From Azospirillum sp. TSH100 (GTDB lineage: Bacteria > Pseudomonadota > Alphaproteobacteria > Azospirillales > Azospirillaceae), in the NCBI RefSeq assembly GCF_004923295.1, contig NZ_CP039636.1, positions 853,253-917,252 of the forward strand: DNA of 64,000 bases. Direction: 5' to 3'. Of this stretch, positions 1 to 8,396 are shown in pieces (positions within the stretch are counted from its first letter, which is position 1; every line of letters begins with the position of its first letter). The position numbers were made by a program, and so were the translations under genes. The notes under the pieces are model-generated. The model searched no databases. It was not told the DNA's origin and was given only the letters and a program-made list of their open reading frames with translations.

Positions 1-1266
1 GGGTTTCATCGGCAGCGGCTCGGCCTCCGGCGTCACATCCTCGAACGCCTCATAGGTCCCGCCGGTGGCGGCCAGGATCGGGCCCACATCCAGATTGTGC
101 GGCCGGTTCTCGTCCGGGTTCAGCACCAGGATGGCACAGGCGTCCGGCTGGTCGAGGGCTGCGCCGTCCACCTGCCGGATCAGTCCCAGCACCGGGCTGT
201 GAGGAGAGGTGACGCGGCGCTGCGGCCCCTCGACATTCAGGGCCGGGGTGGCGGCCTTCATCGCATTGACGGCGCCGATGAAGCCGGTGAGGTCCAGCTT
301 CGGCTGTTCCCAGTCGGCCGGGCCGGTTCGCACCACGTCCAGCTTGCGGGTGAAGCCGTACTCGAAGCCGACCGGCATCATCACGCCGGTGGAGAAGCTC
401 GCGGCGAACAGATAGTGCATCTTCAGCTGGGCGGCGAGCCGCACGGCATCCTGGCTGCCGACCTCTGCCGCAAGACGGTCGGTGTCGTGGCTTTCCGGAA
501 AGGCGATGGACGGCGCGATCCAACGGAACTCCTCATACTGGTCCAGCAGCCAGTCGGCCTTGAAATCCCACCATTTGGCGCTGTTGAACAGGAAGTCGAA
601 GCCGGCGCCGCATAGCTCGCGCACCTGCTCCACCGTGCAGCCCAGCGTCTCGGCGAAGAACTTAACCTCCGGGTTCACGGCGTGGGCGGCGTCGATCAGG
701 CTCTTCCACACCTCCGCCGGCACTTGATAGGCGGCGTCACAGCGGAAGCCCCGCACGCCAAGCCCGATGTAATGGCGCAGATAGTCGGACCAGTAGCCGA
801 TCAGCCCGGCCCGCGACTCCGGCCGGTCATAGTCGAGCGAGGCGAGATCGCCCCACACCGTGACATGGGCGGTGTTGTTGGGATCGACGGCGCCCGGACG
901 GTGCAGATCGCCATCCGCGCCGCGCTTGTACCAGTCGGGATGGCGGTCGACCAGCAGGGCATCGCGGGAGGTGTGGTTGATGACGAAGTCCATCATCACC
1001 GACTGGCCATGCGCTCCGGCCTCCCCCGTGAAGCGGCGCAGAAGCTCGTCGTCACTTTCGTGCGAGCCGCCGCGCAGCGCGTCATGCAGTCGGTAGGGAT
1101 CCTTCACGGCATAAAGGCTGCCGGAGAATCCGGGCTGGTGGATCGGGTTCAGGAAGATCCAGTCGAAACCCATCCCCTGGATCCGCGGCAGGTGCCCGGC
1201 CCAATCGCGGACGGGACCGACCAGGGTCGGAAACAGGTTGTAGATGCGCGGTCCGACGATGCTCAT
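1..1266 (-). CDS. GH13 alpha-amylase-family protein, probable N-terminal part of a GlgE-type maltosyltransferase (3' end outside window)
   Basis: The 422 visible residues form a GH13 barrel. Region I is DFVINH (93-98), the nucleophile lies in GFRCDAAY (Asp177), the acid/base Glu206 is in FFAETLG and the third carboxylate is in ESHD (258-261), so the catalytic set looks intact. From memory of the family, the opening PRIYNLFP and the stretch NPIHQPGFSGSLYAVKD resemble the extra amylase domain found in front of alpha-1,4-glucan:maltose-1-phosphate maltosyltransferases, which extend alpha-glucan in the trehalose-to-glycogen route. The GlgE core itself would lie to the left of base 1. ATG at 1266 is preceded by AAGGGGG. 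The gene is divergent from ppk2 across 185 bases. A stand-alone alpha-amylase or trehalose synthase remains possible because the C-terminus is missing. Confidence 0.8.
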   Translation of the reverse strand, partial: MSIVGPRIYNLFPTLVGPVRDWAGHLPRIQGMGFDWIFLNPIHQPGFSGSLYAVKDPYRLHDALRGGSHESDDELLRRFTGEAGAHGQSVMMDFVINHTSRDALLVDRHPDWYKRGADGDLHRPGAVDPNNTAHVTVWGDLASLDYDRPESRAGLIGYWSDYLRHYIGLGVRGFRCDAAYQVPAEVWKSLIDAAHAVNPEVKFFAETLGCTVEQVRELCGAGFDFLFNSAKWWDFKADWLLDQYEEFRWIAPSIAFPESHDTDRLAAEVGSQDAVRLAAQLKMHYLFAASFSTGVMMPVGFEYGFTRKLDVVRTGPADWEQPKLDLTGFIGAVNAMKAATPALNVEGPQRRVTSPHSPVLGLIRQVDGAALDQPDACAILVLNPDENRPHNLDVGPILAATGGTYEAFEDVTPEAEPLPMKP

Positions 1267-1451
1267 GGAGGAACCCCCTTCCTTGGCCCTGCTTCTCCGT
1301 TGACAGCCTGCCGCTCCCCGTTGTGGGATCGACGGAAGGCCGGCACCCGGGGCCGATAGCAAGCCCCCGCCGGACAACCCGCCGGGGCGGTGAAGGTTCC
1401 GCCGGCCACTTTGGCAACCCGCAACCACCCCACCAGCACAGGATGCAGCGC

Positions 1452-2267
1452 ATGGCCGAGAAGCCCGGCAAGGTCTCGAAAATCCGCCTCGGTAAACTGG
1501 ACCAGGACCAGGCGCGGATCGAGACGGCGGAGGAGTATGACCGCCGACTCGGCAAGCTGCAGAAGGAACTGCTGCACATCCAGCAGACCTACTGGCACGA
1601 GAAACGCCGCGCCATCGTGCTGTTCGAGGGCTGGGATGCCGCCGGCAAGGGCGGGGCCATTCGTCGCATGACCGAGCCGCTCGACCCCCGCGGCTTCCAT
1701 GTCTGGCCGATCTCCGCCCCGACCGAGGAGGAACAGGGAAAGCATTACCTGTACCGCTTCTGGACCAAGCTGCCGGCGGCCGGCACTTTCGCCATATTCG
1801 ACCGGTCCTGGTACGGCCGCGTCATGGTGGAACGGGTGGAGAAGTTCGCCACCAAGGACCAGTGGAAGCGCGCCTATGACGAGATCAACGAGTTCGAGCG
1901 GCTGCTGACCGACGACGGCGTGCGCATCGTCAAGCTGTTCCTGCACATCACTCCGGAAGAACAGCTGGAGCGCTTCCGCGAGCGGATGAAGAACCCCTAC
2001 AAGCGTTGGAAGCTGACGGAGGAGGATCTGCGCAACCGCGCCAAATGGGACGACTACGTCAAGGCGGCGGAGGCGATGTTCGACCGCACCTCTACCTCCA
2101 ACGCGCCCTGGCACGCGGTGGAGGCGAACTCCAAATGGCACGCCCGGCTCAAGGTGCTGGAGATCGTCACTGCCGCCCTGAAGGAGGGCGTGAACATCGC
2201 CCCTCCCCCGGTCAACGGCAACGTCGCCAGAATCGCCGCGGAGGTGTTGGGGATCGAGGCGGAGTAA
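1452..2267 (+). CDS. ppk2: Polyphosphate kinase 2 family protein
   Basis: This 271-residue protein is a cytosolic PPK2, which transfers phosphate between polyphosphate and nucleotides. The P-loop GWDAAGKGG is at residues 60-68, the Walker B/DRSWYGR motif at 117-123, and the basic lid region with RMKNPYKRWKL near 178-188. Length and motif order fit single-domain PPK2 enzymes (about 230-300 residues). The start at 1452 is chosen because AGGA lies 8 bases upstream; in-frame starts further upstream (1323, 1443) would add a low-complexity tail that does not look like PPK2. Whether it prefers NDP or NMP cannot be read from these motifs. It ends two bases before the convergent leuD-like gene. Confidence 0.93.
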   Translation: MAEKPGKVSKIRLGKLDQDQARIETAEEYDRRLGKLQKELLHIQQTYWHEKRRAIVLFEGWDAAGKGGAIRRMTEPLDPRGFHVWPISAPTEEEQGKHYLYRFWTKLPAAGTFAIFDRSWYGRVMVERVEKFATKDQWKRAYDEINEFERLLTDDGVRIVKLFLHITPEEQLERFRERMKNPYKRWKLTEEDLRNRAKWDDYVKAAEAMFDRTSTSNAPWHAVEANSKWHARLKVLEIVTAALKEGVNIAPPPVNGNVARIAAEVLGIEAE

Positions 2268-2268
2268 A

Positions 2269-2868
2269 TCAGCCCGCCCCCGGCACCACCCAGGGACGCC
2301 GCTCCGCGTCCGTCCGGTCGAAGGCGTCGATGGCGTCCTGGTGGCGCAGGGTCAGGGCCACGTCGTCGAGCCCTCCGACCAGGCAGTCCTTCTTGAACGG
2401 GTCGATGGCGAAGGACAGCGCCCGGCCGTCCGGACCGCTCAGGGTCTGGGCCGGCAGGTCCACGGTGACGGTGGCTCCCGGCGCCCCCTGCAACTGGCGG
2501 CGCAGGTCGGCCACCGTCTCCTCCGGCAGGGTGACGGTCAGCAGGCCGTTCTTGGCGGCATTTGCGGCGAAGATGTCGCCGAAGCTGGGGGCTATGACGC
2601 AGCGGAACCCGCCATCCACCAGCGCATAGACCGCCCCCTCGCGCGATGACCCGCAGCCGAAATTGCGGTCGCTCACCAGCACGCGGGCGCCGGCATAGGC
2701 GGGATCGTCCAGGGGAAAGCCCGGCTTGCGCTCGTCATGGAACAGGAAGTTGCCATAGCCGGCGCTGCGCGGCTTCTTCAGGAAGCGGGCGGGCAGGAGC
2801 TGGTCGGTGTCGATGTTGGCGATGTCGAGCGGCACCGCCGGTGCGGTCAGCGTGACGAACGGGTCCAT
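2269..2868 (-). CDS. leuD: LeuD-type small subunit of an aconitase-superfamily hydratase/isomerase
   Basis: At 199 residues this is the swivel domain that caps the Fe-S large subunit in isopropylmalate isomerases and related hydratases. IDTDQLLPARFL (19-30) and the substrate loop GCGSSREGAVYAL (71-83) are visible. In housekeeping LeuD the loop normally reads REHAPWAL; here His and Pro-Trp are replaced (REGAVYAL), which argues for a substrate other than isopropylmalate. The start at 2868 follows the LeuC stop by one base (TAGGATG) and uses GGAGG at 2876-2880 inside leuC; a start at 2910 would overlap leuC and lacks support. It is the last gene of the catabolic operon. A dimethylmaleate- or citraconate-type hydratase subunit is the favoured alternative to a leucine-pathway role. 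Confidence 0.85.
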   Translation of the reverse strand: MDPFVTLTAPAVPLDIANIDTDQLLPARFLKKPRSAGYGNFLFHDERKPGFPLDDPAYAGARVLVSDRNFGCGSSREGAVYALVDGGFRCVIAPSFGDIFAANAAKNGLLTVTLPEETVADLRRQLQGAPGATVTVDLPAQTLSGPDGRALSFAIDPFKKDCLVGGLDDVALTLRHQDAIDAFDRTDAERRPWVVPGAG

Positions 2869-2869
2869 C

Positions 2870-4291
2870 CTATGCGCCTCCCAGCTTGCGGACATCGAGC
2901 TTTCTGACATCGGTGAGCCTGCCGGTCGCGGCGGCGGCGGCGGCCATCGCCGGGCTCATCAGATGGGTGCGGGCGTTCGGCCCCTGGCGGCCGGGGAAGT
3001 TGCGGTTGGTGGTGGAGGCGCAGCGCTCGCCCGCCGGAACGAGGTCGCCGTTGATGCCGACGCACATCGAGCAGCCCGGCTCCCCCCACTCCAGCCCGGC
3101 GTCGATGAAGATTCGGTCCAGCCCCTCCGCCTCCGCCTGCCGGCGCACCGGGACGGAGCCCGGCACCACCAGCCCCGGCACCACCGCCCGCCGGCCGCGC
3201 AGCACGGCGGCGGCGGCACGCAGATCCTCCAGCCGGGCATTGGTGCAGGAACCGATGAAGACGCGGTCGATGGACACCTCCTCCAGAGCCATGCCAGGGG
3301 CCAGTCCCATATAGTCGAGCATCTTGCGCATCTGGCCGGCGCGCACCGGATCGGCCTCCGCAACGGGGTCGGGAACCGCCGCGGTCACCGGCACCGCGGT
3401 TTCCGGGCTGGTGCCCCAGGTCACGGCCGGGGCGATGTCGGCGGCGTCCAGCCTCACCTCACGGTCGAAACTGGCACCCGGGTCGCTGGACAGGGTCCGC
3501 CAGTGCTCCACCGCAAGGTCGAAAAGCAGGCTCTTCGGGGCGAAAGGCCGTCCCTCGATCCAGGAGAAGGTGGTGTCGTCGGGGGCGATCATGCCGGCCC
3601 GCGCCCCCGCCTCGATCGACATGTTGCAGACGGTCAGCCGGCCTTCCATCGACAGGGCGCCGATGGCGCTGCCGGCATATTCGATGACATGGCCGGCGGC
3701 CCCGTCGGCACCGATGGCGGCGATCACCGCCAGAATCAGGTCCTTGGCCGTAACGTGCGACCCCAGCACCCCGTCCACGGTGATGCGCATAGTCTTCGGC
3801 CGGCGCTGCCACAGGGTCTGGGTCGCCAGCACATGCGAGACCTCGGTTGCGCCGATGCCGAAGGCGAGCGCCCCAAAAGCCCCGTGGGTCGAGGTGTGAC
3901 TGTCGCCACAGACGATGGTCAGGCCGGGCAGCGTCAGCCCCTGTTCCGGCGCCAGCACATGGACGATGCCCTGGGCCGGGTCATGCAGGCCGAAATGGCG
4001 CAGGCCATGTCGGCCGGCATTGGTCTCCAGCATCGTCACCATGTTGGCGATCTCGGGATCGGCGATCGGCTTGGCCCGGCTGTGCGAGGGCACGTAATGG
4101 TCGGCAACGGCGAAGGTCAGCTCCGGCCGGCGTACCTTGCGGCCGGCATGATCGATCATGCCGAAGGCGTGGAAGGAGCCCTCATGCAGGAAATGACGGT
4201 CGATGGCAAGCAGGGCCTGACCGTCCGGCCGGGTCGCCACGACATGAGCGTCCCACACCTTCTCGAACAGGCTGCGTGGCTGCGAGGTCAT
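2870..4291 (-). CDS. leuC: LeuC-type [4Fe-4S] large subunit of an aconitase-superfamily hydratase/isomerase
   Basis: The 473-residue protein has the aconitase fold signature DSHTSTHGAFGA near residue 130 and the three cluster ligands Cys349 (IGSCTNARLED), Cys407 and Cys410 (GCSMC). It would dehydrate or hydrate a substituted malate/maleate using the fourth iron of the cluster, together with the adjacent small subunit. The gene overlaps the FAD dehydrogenase by ATGA (4288-4291) and is followed one base later by the leuD-like gene, so the two subunits are translationally coupled. Context (hydantoinase, lyase of the isocitrate lyase superfamily, amide-type ABC transporter) suggests a catabolic hydratase of the dimethylmaleate hydratase kind rather than isopropylmalate isomerase. 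The sequence alone does not decide the substrate. Confidence 0.85.
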   Translation of the reverse strand: MTSQPRSLFEKVWDAHVVATRPDGQALLAIDRHFLHEGSFHAFGMIDHAGRKVRRPELTFAVADHYVPSHSRAKPIADPEIANMVTMLETNAGRHGLRHFGLHDPAQGIVHVLAPEQGLTLPGLTIVCGDSHTSTHGAFGALAFGIGATEVSHVLATQTLWQRRPKTMRITVDGVLGSHVTAKDLILAVIAAIGADGAAGHVIEYAGSAIGALSMEGRLTVCNMSIEAGARAGMIAPDDTTFSWIEGRPFAPKSLLFDLAVEHWRTLSSDPGASFDREVRLDAADIAPAVTWGTSPETAVPVTAAVPDPVAEADPVRAGQMRKMLDYMGLAPGMALEEVSIDRVFIGSCTNARLEDLRAAAAVLRGRRAVVPGLVVPGSVPVRRQAEAEGLDRIFIDAGLEWGEPGCSMCVGINGDLVPAGERCASTTNRNFPGRQGPNARTHLMSPAMAAAAAATGRLTDVRKLDVRKLGGA

Positions 4292-5697
4292 CGGTTGGTT
4301 TCCTCCTTTACGGCGCTTGCAGCGGCGGAGCCGGCGATGCGCCCCAGCGCCACCGCGGTCAGCAGTCCGTTGCCGGACAGATAGCCGGACGCCTTGGATC
4401 CCGACACGCCGCAGGCAGCGCCGCCGGCGGCATAGAGGTTCGGCAGCGGCCTGCCCTGCCCGTCCAGAACCTGGGCCTCGTCATCGACGACCAGCCCGCC
4501 CTGGGTGTGGAACAACGCGCCGGTGACGCGGACCGCCCGGTAAGGAGCAGCCAGCGGGGCCGAGCCGGTGAAGTCACGGCCGAACCCGTCGGTTCCGCCC
4601 TCCGTTTTCAGCCGGTCGACATCGGCCAGCGCCGCAGCGAGAGCGTCCCCATCGATTTTCATCTGCCGGGCAAGCTCGGCCGGCGTGTCGGCACTCAAAA
4701 CTGCACCCATCGCCTCAGCCTGCCGAAAATCCTCGAACTGGCGGGCGATGGCGGCGATGCGCTCATCGAAGATTGTCCAGGCGATACCGTCCGGCTGGCG
4801 CAGCACGACGGCGGCCTGTTCCGAATAGCCCTGCGCCTCGTTGGAGAAGCGCCGCCCCGCAGTGTTCACCTGCACGCCGCCCTCGGTGATCGTCGCCCAG
4901 GTGACGAGGATGCCCGCCGGATGCGCGACGGAGCCGTGCCCCTGATGCCCCGACAGATGCCGGGTGGCGGCGCCCAGCGCCTCGCCCCACAGCAGCGCGT
5001 CGCCCTGGTTGCCAGGATGGCCGAAATAGAGCGCGTCGGCCAGTTCCGGCACATGCCGCCCGACCAGCGCCTTGTTACCGCCATAGCCGTTGCAGGCGAG
5101 GACCAGCGCACCGCAGCCGACCCGCTCGACGCTGCCGTCCGGACGGGTGACCTCGACGCCGCGAACCTGCGCGCCATCGGCATGGAGGGCGGTGACATGC
5201 GCCTCGCATAGCACGTCGATGCCGGCGGCTTCGACGGCCCCGCGCAGCCGGTCGATCAGCTCCGCCCCCGACCGGCTGGGCAAGCCGTGCATGCGCCGGG
5301 CGCTGTGTCCCGGATAACTGAAATTATCCACCACAGAGAAGGGCAGCCCATAGCGGTCGGCCAGCCACTCCAGCGCCGGCCCCACCGCTCCGGCGACGCG
5401 GGCAACCTCGCCCGGATCGGGTTCGCCCTTCGCCTTGGCGGCGATGTCGGCGGCAAAGCGATCCGGGCTGTCCTCGATCCCTGCATCGCGTTGCCATCGG
5501 GTGCCCGGCGCTGGAATCAGCCCGGCCGACAGGGCAGTGGAGCCCTGGGGCAGCGCATCACGCTCCAGCACTAGAACGCCGGCGCCCTGCTCATGGGCGG
5601 CGAGCGCGGCGACCATCCCGGCCGCTCCGCCGCCGATGATGACGACGGGGACGGTGAACTCGAACTCCACGCCGTCCGCAGGCAGGATGCGGCTCAT
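4288..5697 (-). CDS. FAD-dependent dehydrogenase/reductase, fumarate reductase flavoprotein family
   Basis: A 469-residue soluble FAD_binding_2 protein. The dinucleotide fold starts at VVIIGGGAAGMVAALAA (GGGAAG at 22-27), and the C-terminal cofactor motif is LPNLYAAGGAACGVSGSKASGYL, with HTQGGLVVDDEAQVL before it, as in fumarate/urocanate reductases and tricarballylate dehydrogenase. No signal peptide or transmembrane segment is seen. In this operon it could oxidise a substituted succinate to the maleate accepted by the LeuCD-type hydratase, which is inference. It overlaps both neighbours by ATGA. A 3-ketosteroid dehydrogenase-like activity is a less likely alternative, because nothing in the neighbourhood concerns steroids. 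Confidence 0.8.
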   Translation of the reverse strand: MSRILPADGVEFEFTVPVVIIGGGAAGMVAALAAHEQGAGVLVLERDALPQGSTALSAGLIPAPGTRWQRDAGIEDSPDRFAADIAAKAKGEPDPGEVARVAGAVGPALEWLADRYGLPFSVVDNFSYPGHSARRMHGLPSRSGAELIDRLRGAVEAAGIDVLCEAHVTALHADGAQVRGVEVTRPDGSVERVGCGALVLACNGYGGNKALVGRHVPELADALYFGHPGNQGDALLWGEALGAATRHLSGHQGHGSVAHPAGILVTWATITEGGVQVNTAGRRFSNEAQGYSEQAAVVLRQPDGIAWTIFDERIAAIARQFEDFRQAEAMGAVLSADTPAELARQMKIDGDALAAALADVDRLKTEGGTDGFGRDFTGSAPLAAPYRAVRVTGALFHTQGGLVVDDEAQVLDGQGRPLPNLYAAGGAACGVSGSKASGYLSGNGLLTAVALGRIAGSAAASAVKEETNR

Positions 5698-6308
5698 GAG
5701 GTCGCCATCTCCTCCAGCATCGTGGCGACGGTCGCAACCCGACAGACCGGGCGCAGCGCAGCGATGGACACCTCATGCAGTTGCGGCGTGAAGGCGGCGG
5801 TGCCGTCTTCCAGCACGATGGTGTCGAAATCGCGGACATGGGCGTCGCGCACGGTCGAGGCGACGCCGCCATTGGTGACGATGCCGCAGACCAGCAGCCG
5901 CTCCACCCCGCATTTCGCCAGCACCCATTCCAGCCGCGACATGTAGAAAGCGGAATAGGCGACCTTCTCCACCTCGACATCGACGGGCTGGAGGGCGTCC
6001 ACCGTACGATGCCCCCAACTGCCCGGCTTGAAATCGCCCTTGGCAAGGAAAGGACGCAGCGTCTTCAAGTGGGGTGAGATCATCGGCTCGCCGCCGCGGC
6101 CGGACACCAATGTGAAGTTGGTCGAGATCACCCAGCCGCCACGCGCGCGCAGCAAGTCGGCCAGCGGCTTCACCCGCTCTGGCAATTCGAGGATCTCAGG
6201 TGCCGTCTGCCCGGCGCGGCCATAGGCGCCGTCCGGGTGGATGAAGTCGTTCTGCAGGTCGCAGACCAGCAGGGCGGTGCGCTCGATGGTAATGGCTGTG
6301 CCGTTCAT
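5694..6308 (-). CDS. Isochorismatase-fold hydrolase lacking the usual catalytic cysteine
   Basis: The 204-residue protein is a member of the isochorismatase-like cysteine hydrolase superfamily. The first catalytic Asp is Asp17 in LLVCDLQNDF and the lysine lies in VEKVAYSAFY (Lys115). The nucleophile motif, normally TxxCVxxT, reads TNGGVAST (145-152), so Gly148 occupies the cysteine position. Amidases of the family (nicotinamidase, carbamoylsarcosine or maleamate hydrolases) need that Cys; true isochorismatases such as PhzD and EntB have Gly there and cleave vinyl ethers by general acid catalysis. The position between hydantoinase and an FAD dehydrogenase, with ATGA overlaps on both sides, says it works on a ring-opened intermediate, but ordinary thiol amidase chemistry is unlikely. 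Confidence 0.82.
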   Translation of the reverse strand: MNGTAITIERTALLVCDLQNDFIHPDGAYGRAGQTAPEILELPERVKPLADLLRARGGWVISTNFTLVSGRGGEPMISPHLKTLRPFLAKGDFKPGSWGHRTVDALQPVDVEVEKVAYSAFYMSRLEWVLAKCGVERLLVCGIVTNGGVASTVRDAHVRDFDTIVLEDGTAAFTPQLHEVSIAALRPVCRVATVATMLEEMATS

Positions 6309-8377
6309 CGGGCGTTCCTTTCCACGATGACGTTGCCGAAGCGGTCGACGCGGGCGGACAGGTCGGGGTCGATGACGGTGGTGGCATCCGGCTGTTCGAG
6401 GATCGCCGGCCCCTGGATCACAGCGTCGGCCGGCAGATCCAGCCGGTTGTAGACAGCCGCCTCATGCCAGGCTCCGTCGAACCACACCGGCCGCGACCCG
6501 GCATAGGCGCCCCCCACCGTCGTCCCGGCCGCCGGAGCGAGCGCGGAGAGGTCGAAATGCGGACGCCGGCCGATGGCGGCTGTGCGCAGATTGACGATCT
6601 TGGCGCCGACACCCGGCAACAGCCGGCTGAAGGAGGCCTGATAAGCGCGCTCGAAGGCGGCGCGGATGGTCGCCTCGTCGATGCCGGTGGTGCCGTCCTG
6701 CACCGACACCGGCAGCGGCACGGCGACTGTGTGGGTCTGGCCGATGTAGTGCATGTCGAGTTCGAAGACGAGGTCGATGCGCTCGACGCTGAGGCCGGCG
6801 GACTGCACCACGGCGCGGGCGGCCGTCGCCTCCTCGACCATGCGGCGGTCGAGCGAGCGTGCGTCGATGCCCACCAGCGGCAGATTGACCGTCTGCACCT
6901 GATCGTGGCGGATGTCGGCGATGACGCAGCCGAGCGCCGAGGTCACGCCGGGGAAGCGCGGCACCAGCGCCGCCTTCAGTCCGACTTCCTTGATCAGCGC
7001 GCCGACATGCAGCGCCCCGCCGCCGCCGAAGGGCACTGCGGCGAATTTGGCCGGATCGTGGCCACGCTCGATGGAGACCAGACGGATGGCGCCGGCCATC
7101 TTGCTGTTGGCGATGCGCACCACCGCTTCCGCCGCCGCCATCACGTCGAGGCCCAGCGGCTCGGCGACATGGGTGGCGATTGCCGCGCGGGCGGCGTCGA
7201 CGTCCAGCCGCGCCAGCTTGCCGCCGATGGGACGCTCGGCATTGATGCGGCCGAGCAGGACATTGGCGTCGGTCAGCGTCGGCCGCGTGTTGCCCTGGCC
7301 GTAGCAGACCGGCCCCGGCCGCGAACCAGCGCTTTCCGGCCCGACCTGCAGCATGCCGCCGGGATCGACCCCGGCGATGGAACCGCCGCCGGCGCCGATG
7401 GTGGTGATCTCGATCATCGGCGTGCGGACGACCAGACCGAAATCGATGGTGGTCTGGGCGGCCAGCATGGTCTGCCCCTCCACCACCAGCGACACGTCGA
7501 AGCTGGTGCCACCGAGATCGCCGGTGATGACGTTGGGGAAGCCCGCCGCCTTGGAGATCGCCGCCGCCGCGATGACGCCGGCCGCCGGTCCCGACAGGGC
7601 GGTGCGCACCGGCAGCCGCCGGGCGGTGTCGGTGGACATGACGCCGCCGTTCGACTGCACGATGTGGAAGCGCCCACCGAAGCCCTCCCCCGCCAGCACA
7701 TTGTCGAGCTTGGCGAGATAGCTGCCGACCACCGGCTGGAGATAGGCGTTCAGCGCGGTGGTGGAGGTGCGCTCGAACTCGCGGATTTCCGGCAGGATGC
7801 GCGACGAGCATTCGAGGTTGGCGTTCGGCCAGACCTCGCGCGCCGCCTCCAGCGCAGCCAGCTCGTTGGCCGGGTTGGCGTAGGCGTTGATGAAGACGAT
7901 GGCGAGCGCCTCCGCCCCCTGGTCGGCAAGTTTGCGGGCGGCGGCGCGGACCTCCTCCGGGTCGATCTCGGTGCGGATGGTGCCGTCGGCCAGCGTGCGC
8001 TCCGCCACCTCCAGCCGCATGTCGCGATCGACGACAGGGACGAAATCGCCCCACAGGCCCCAGGTGTGGCGTCGGTCGCGGCGGCGCATCTCCAGCACGT
8101 CGCGGAAGCCGGCGGTGGTGATCAGCCCGACCTTGGCGCCCTTGCGCTCCAGCAGAGCGTTGGTGCCGACGGTGGTTCCGTGGACGATGGAGCCCAGTTC
8201 CGCCACCGGGCCGAAGCTCTGGAGACCGGCCAGGAAGCCGACCGCCTCGTCGCCGCGGTTGGACGGGACCTTGGCGGTGCGGAAGCTGCCGCGCACCTCG
8301 TCGTAATGGAACAGGTCGGTGAAGGTGCCGCCGACATCGACGCCGACGATTGCACCCTTGTTGATACCGTTGCTCAT
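6305..8377 (-). CDS. hyuA: Hydantoinase/oxoprolinase subunit A (ATP-dependent)
   Basis: At 690 residues this is the ATP-binding subunit of the hydantoinase/5-oxoprolinase/acetone carboxylase family. The ASKHA phosphate loop GVDVGGTFTD is at residues 12-21, followed by HGTTVGTNALLERKG, and PFGGGGALH appears in the C-terminal third. Such enzymes phosphorylate a ring carbonyl to drive hydrolysis of cyclic amides (N-methylhydantoin, 5-oxoproline). The start at 8377 is chosen from GGAAGC just upstream and the canonical N-terminus; an in-frame start at 8455 would lie inside hyuB. It overlaps the isochorismatase-fold gene by ATGA and lies 19 bases after hyuB. The ring substrate cannot be told from sequence. 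Confidence 0.92.
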   Translation of the reverse strand: MSNGINKGAIVGVDVGGTFTDLFHYDEVRGSFRTAKVPSNRGDEAVGFLAGLQSFGPVAELGSIVHGTTVGTNALLERKGAKVGLITTAGFRDVLEMRRRDRRHTWGLWGDFVPVVDRDMRLEVAERTLADGTIRTEIDPEEVRAAARKLADQGAEALAIVFINAYANPANELAALEAAREVWPNANLECSSRILPEIREFERTSTTALNAYLQPVVGSYLAKLDNVLAGEGFGGRFHIVQSNGGVMSTDTARRLPVRTALSGPAAGVIAAAAISKAAGFPNVITGDLGGTSFDVSLVVEGQTMLAAQTTIDFGLVVRTPMIEITTIGAGGGSIAGVDPGGMLQVGPESAGSRPGPVCYGQGNTRPTLTDANVLLGRINAERPIGGKLARLDVDAARAAIATHVAEPLGLDVMAAAEAVVRIANSKMAGAIRLVSIERGHDPAKFAAVPFGGGGALHVGALIKEVGLKAALVPRFPGVTSALGCVIADIRHDQVQTVNLPLVGIDARSLDRRMVEEATAARAVVQSAGLSVERIDLVFELDMHYIGQTHTVAVPLPVSVQDGTTGIDEATIRAAFERAYQASFSRLLPGVGAKIVNLRTAAIGRRPHFDLSALAPAAGTTVGGAYAGSRPVWFDGAWHEAAVYNRLDLPADAVIQGPAILEQPDATTVIDPDLSARVDRFGNVIVERNAR

Positions 8378-8396
8378 GGTCTTGCTTCCGGGTTCG

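Noticed and set aside
2269..4291. Assignment of leuCD to leucine biosynthesis
   Set aside because: No leuB or leuA nearby, catabolic operon context and a divergent LeuD substrate loop argue against it, although the symbols are kept for homology.
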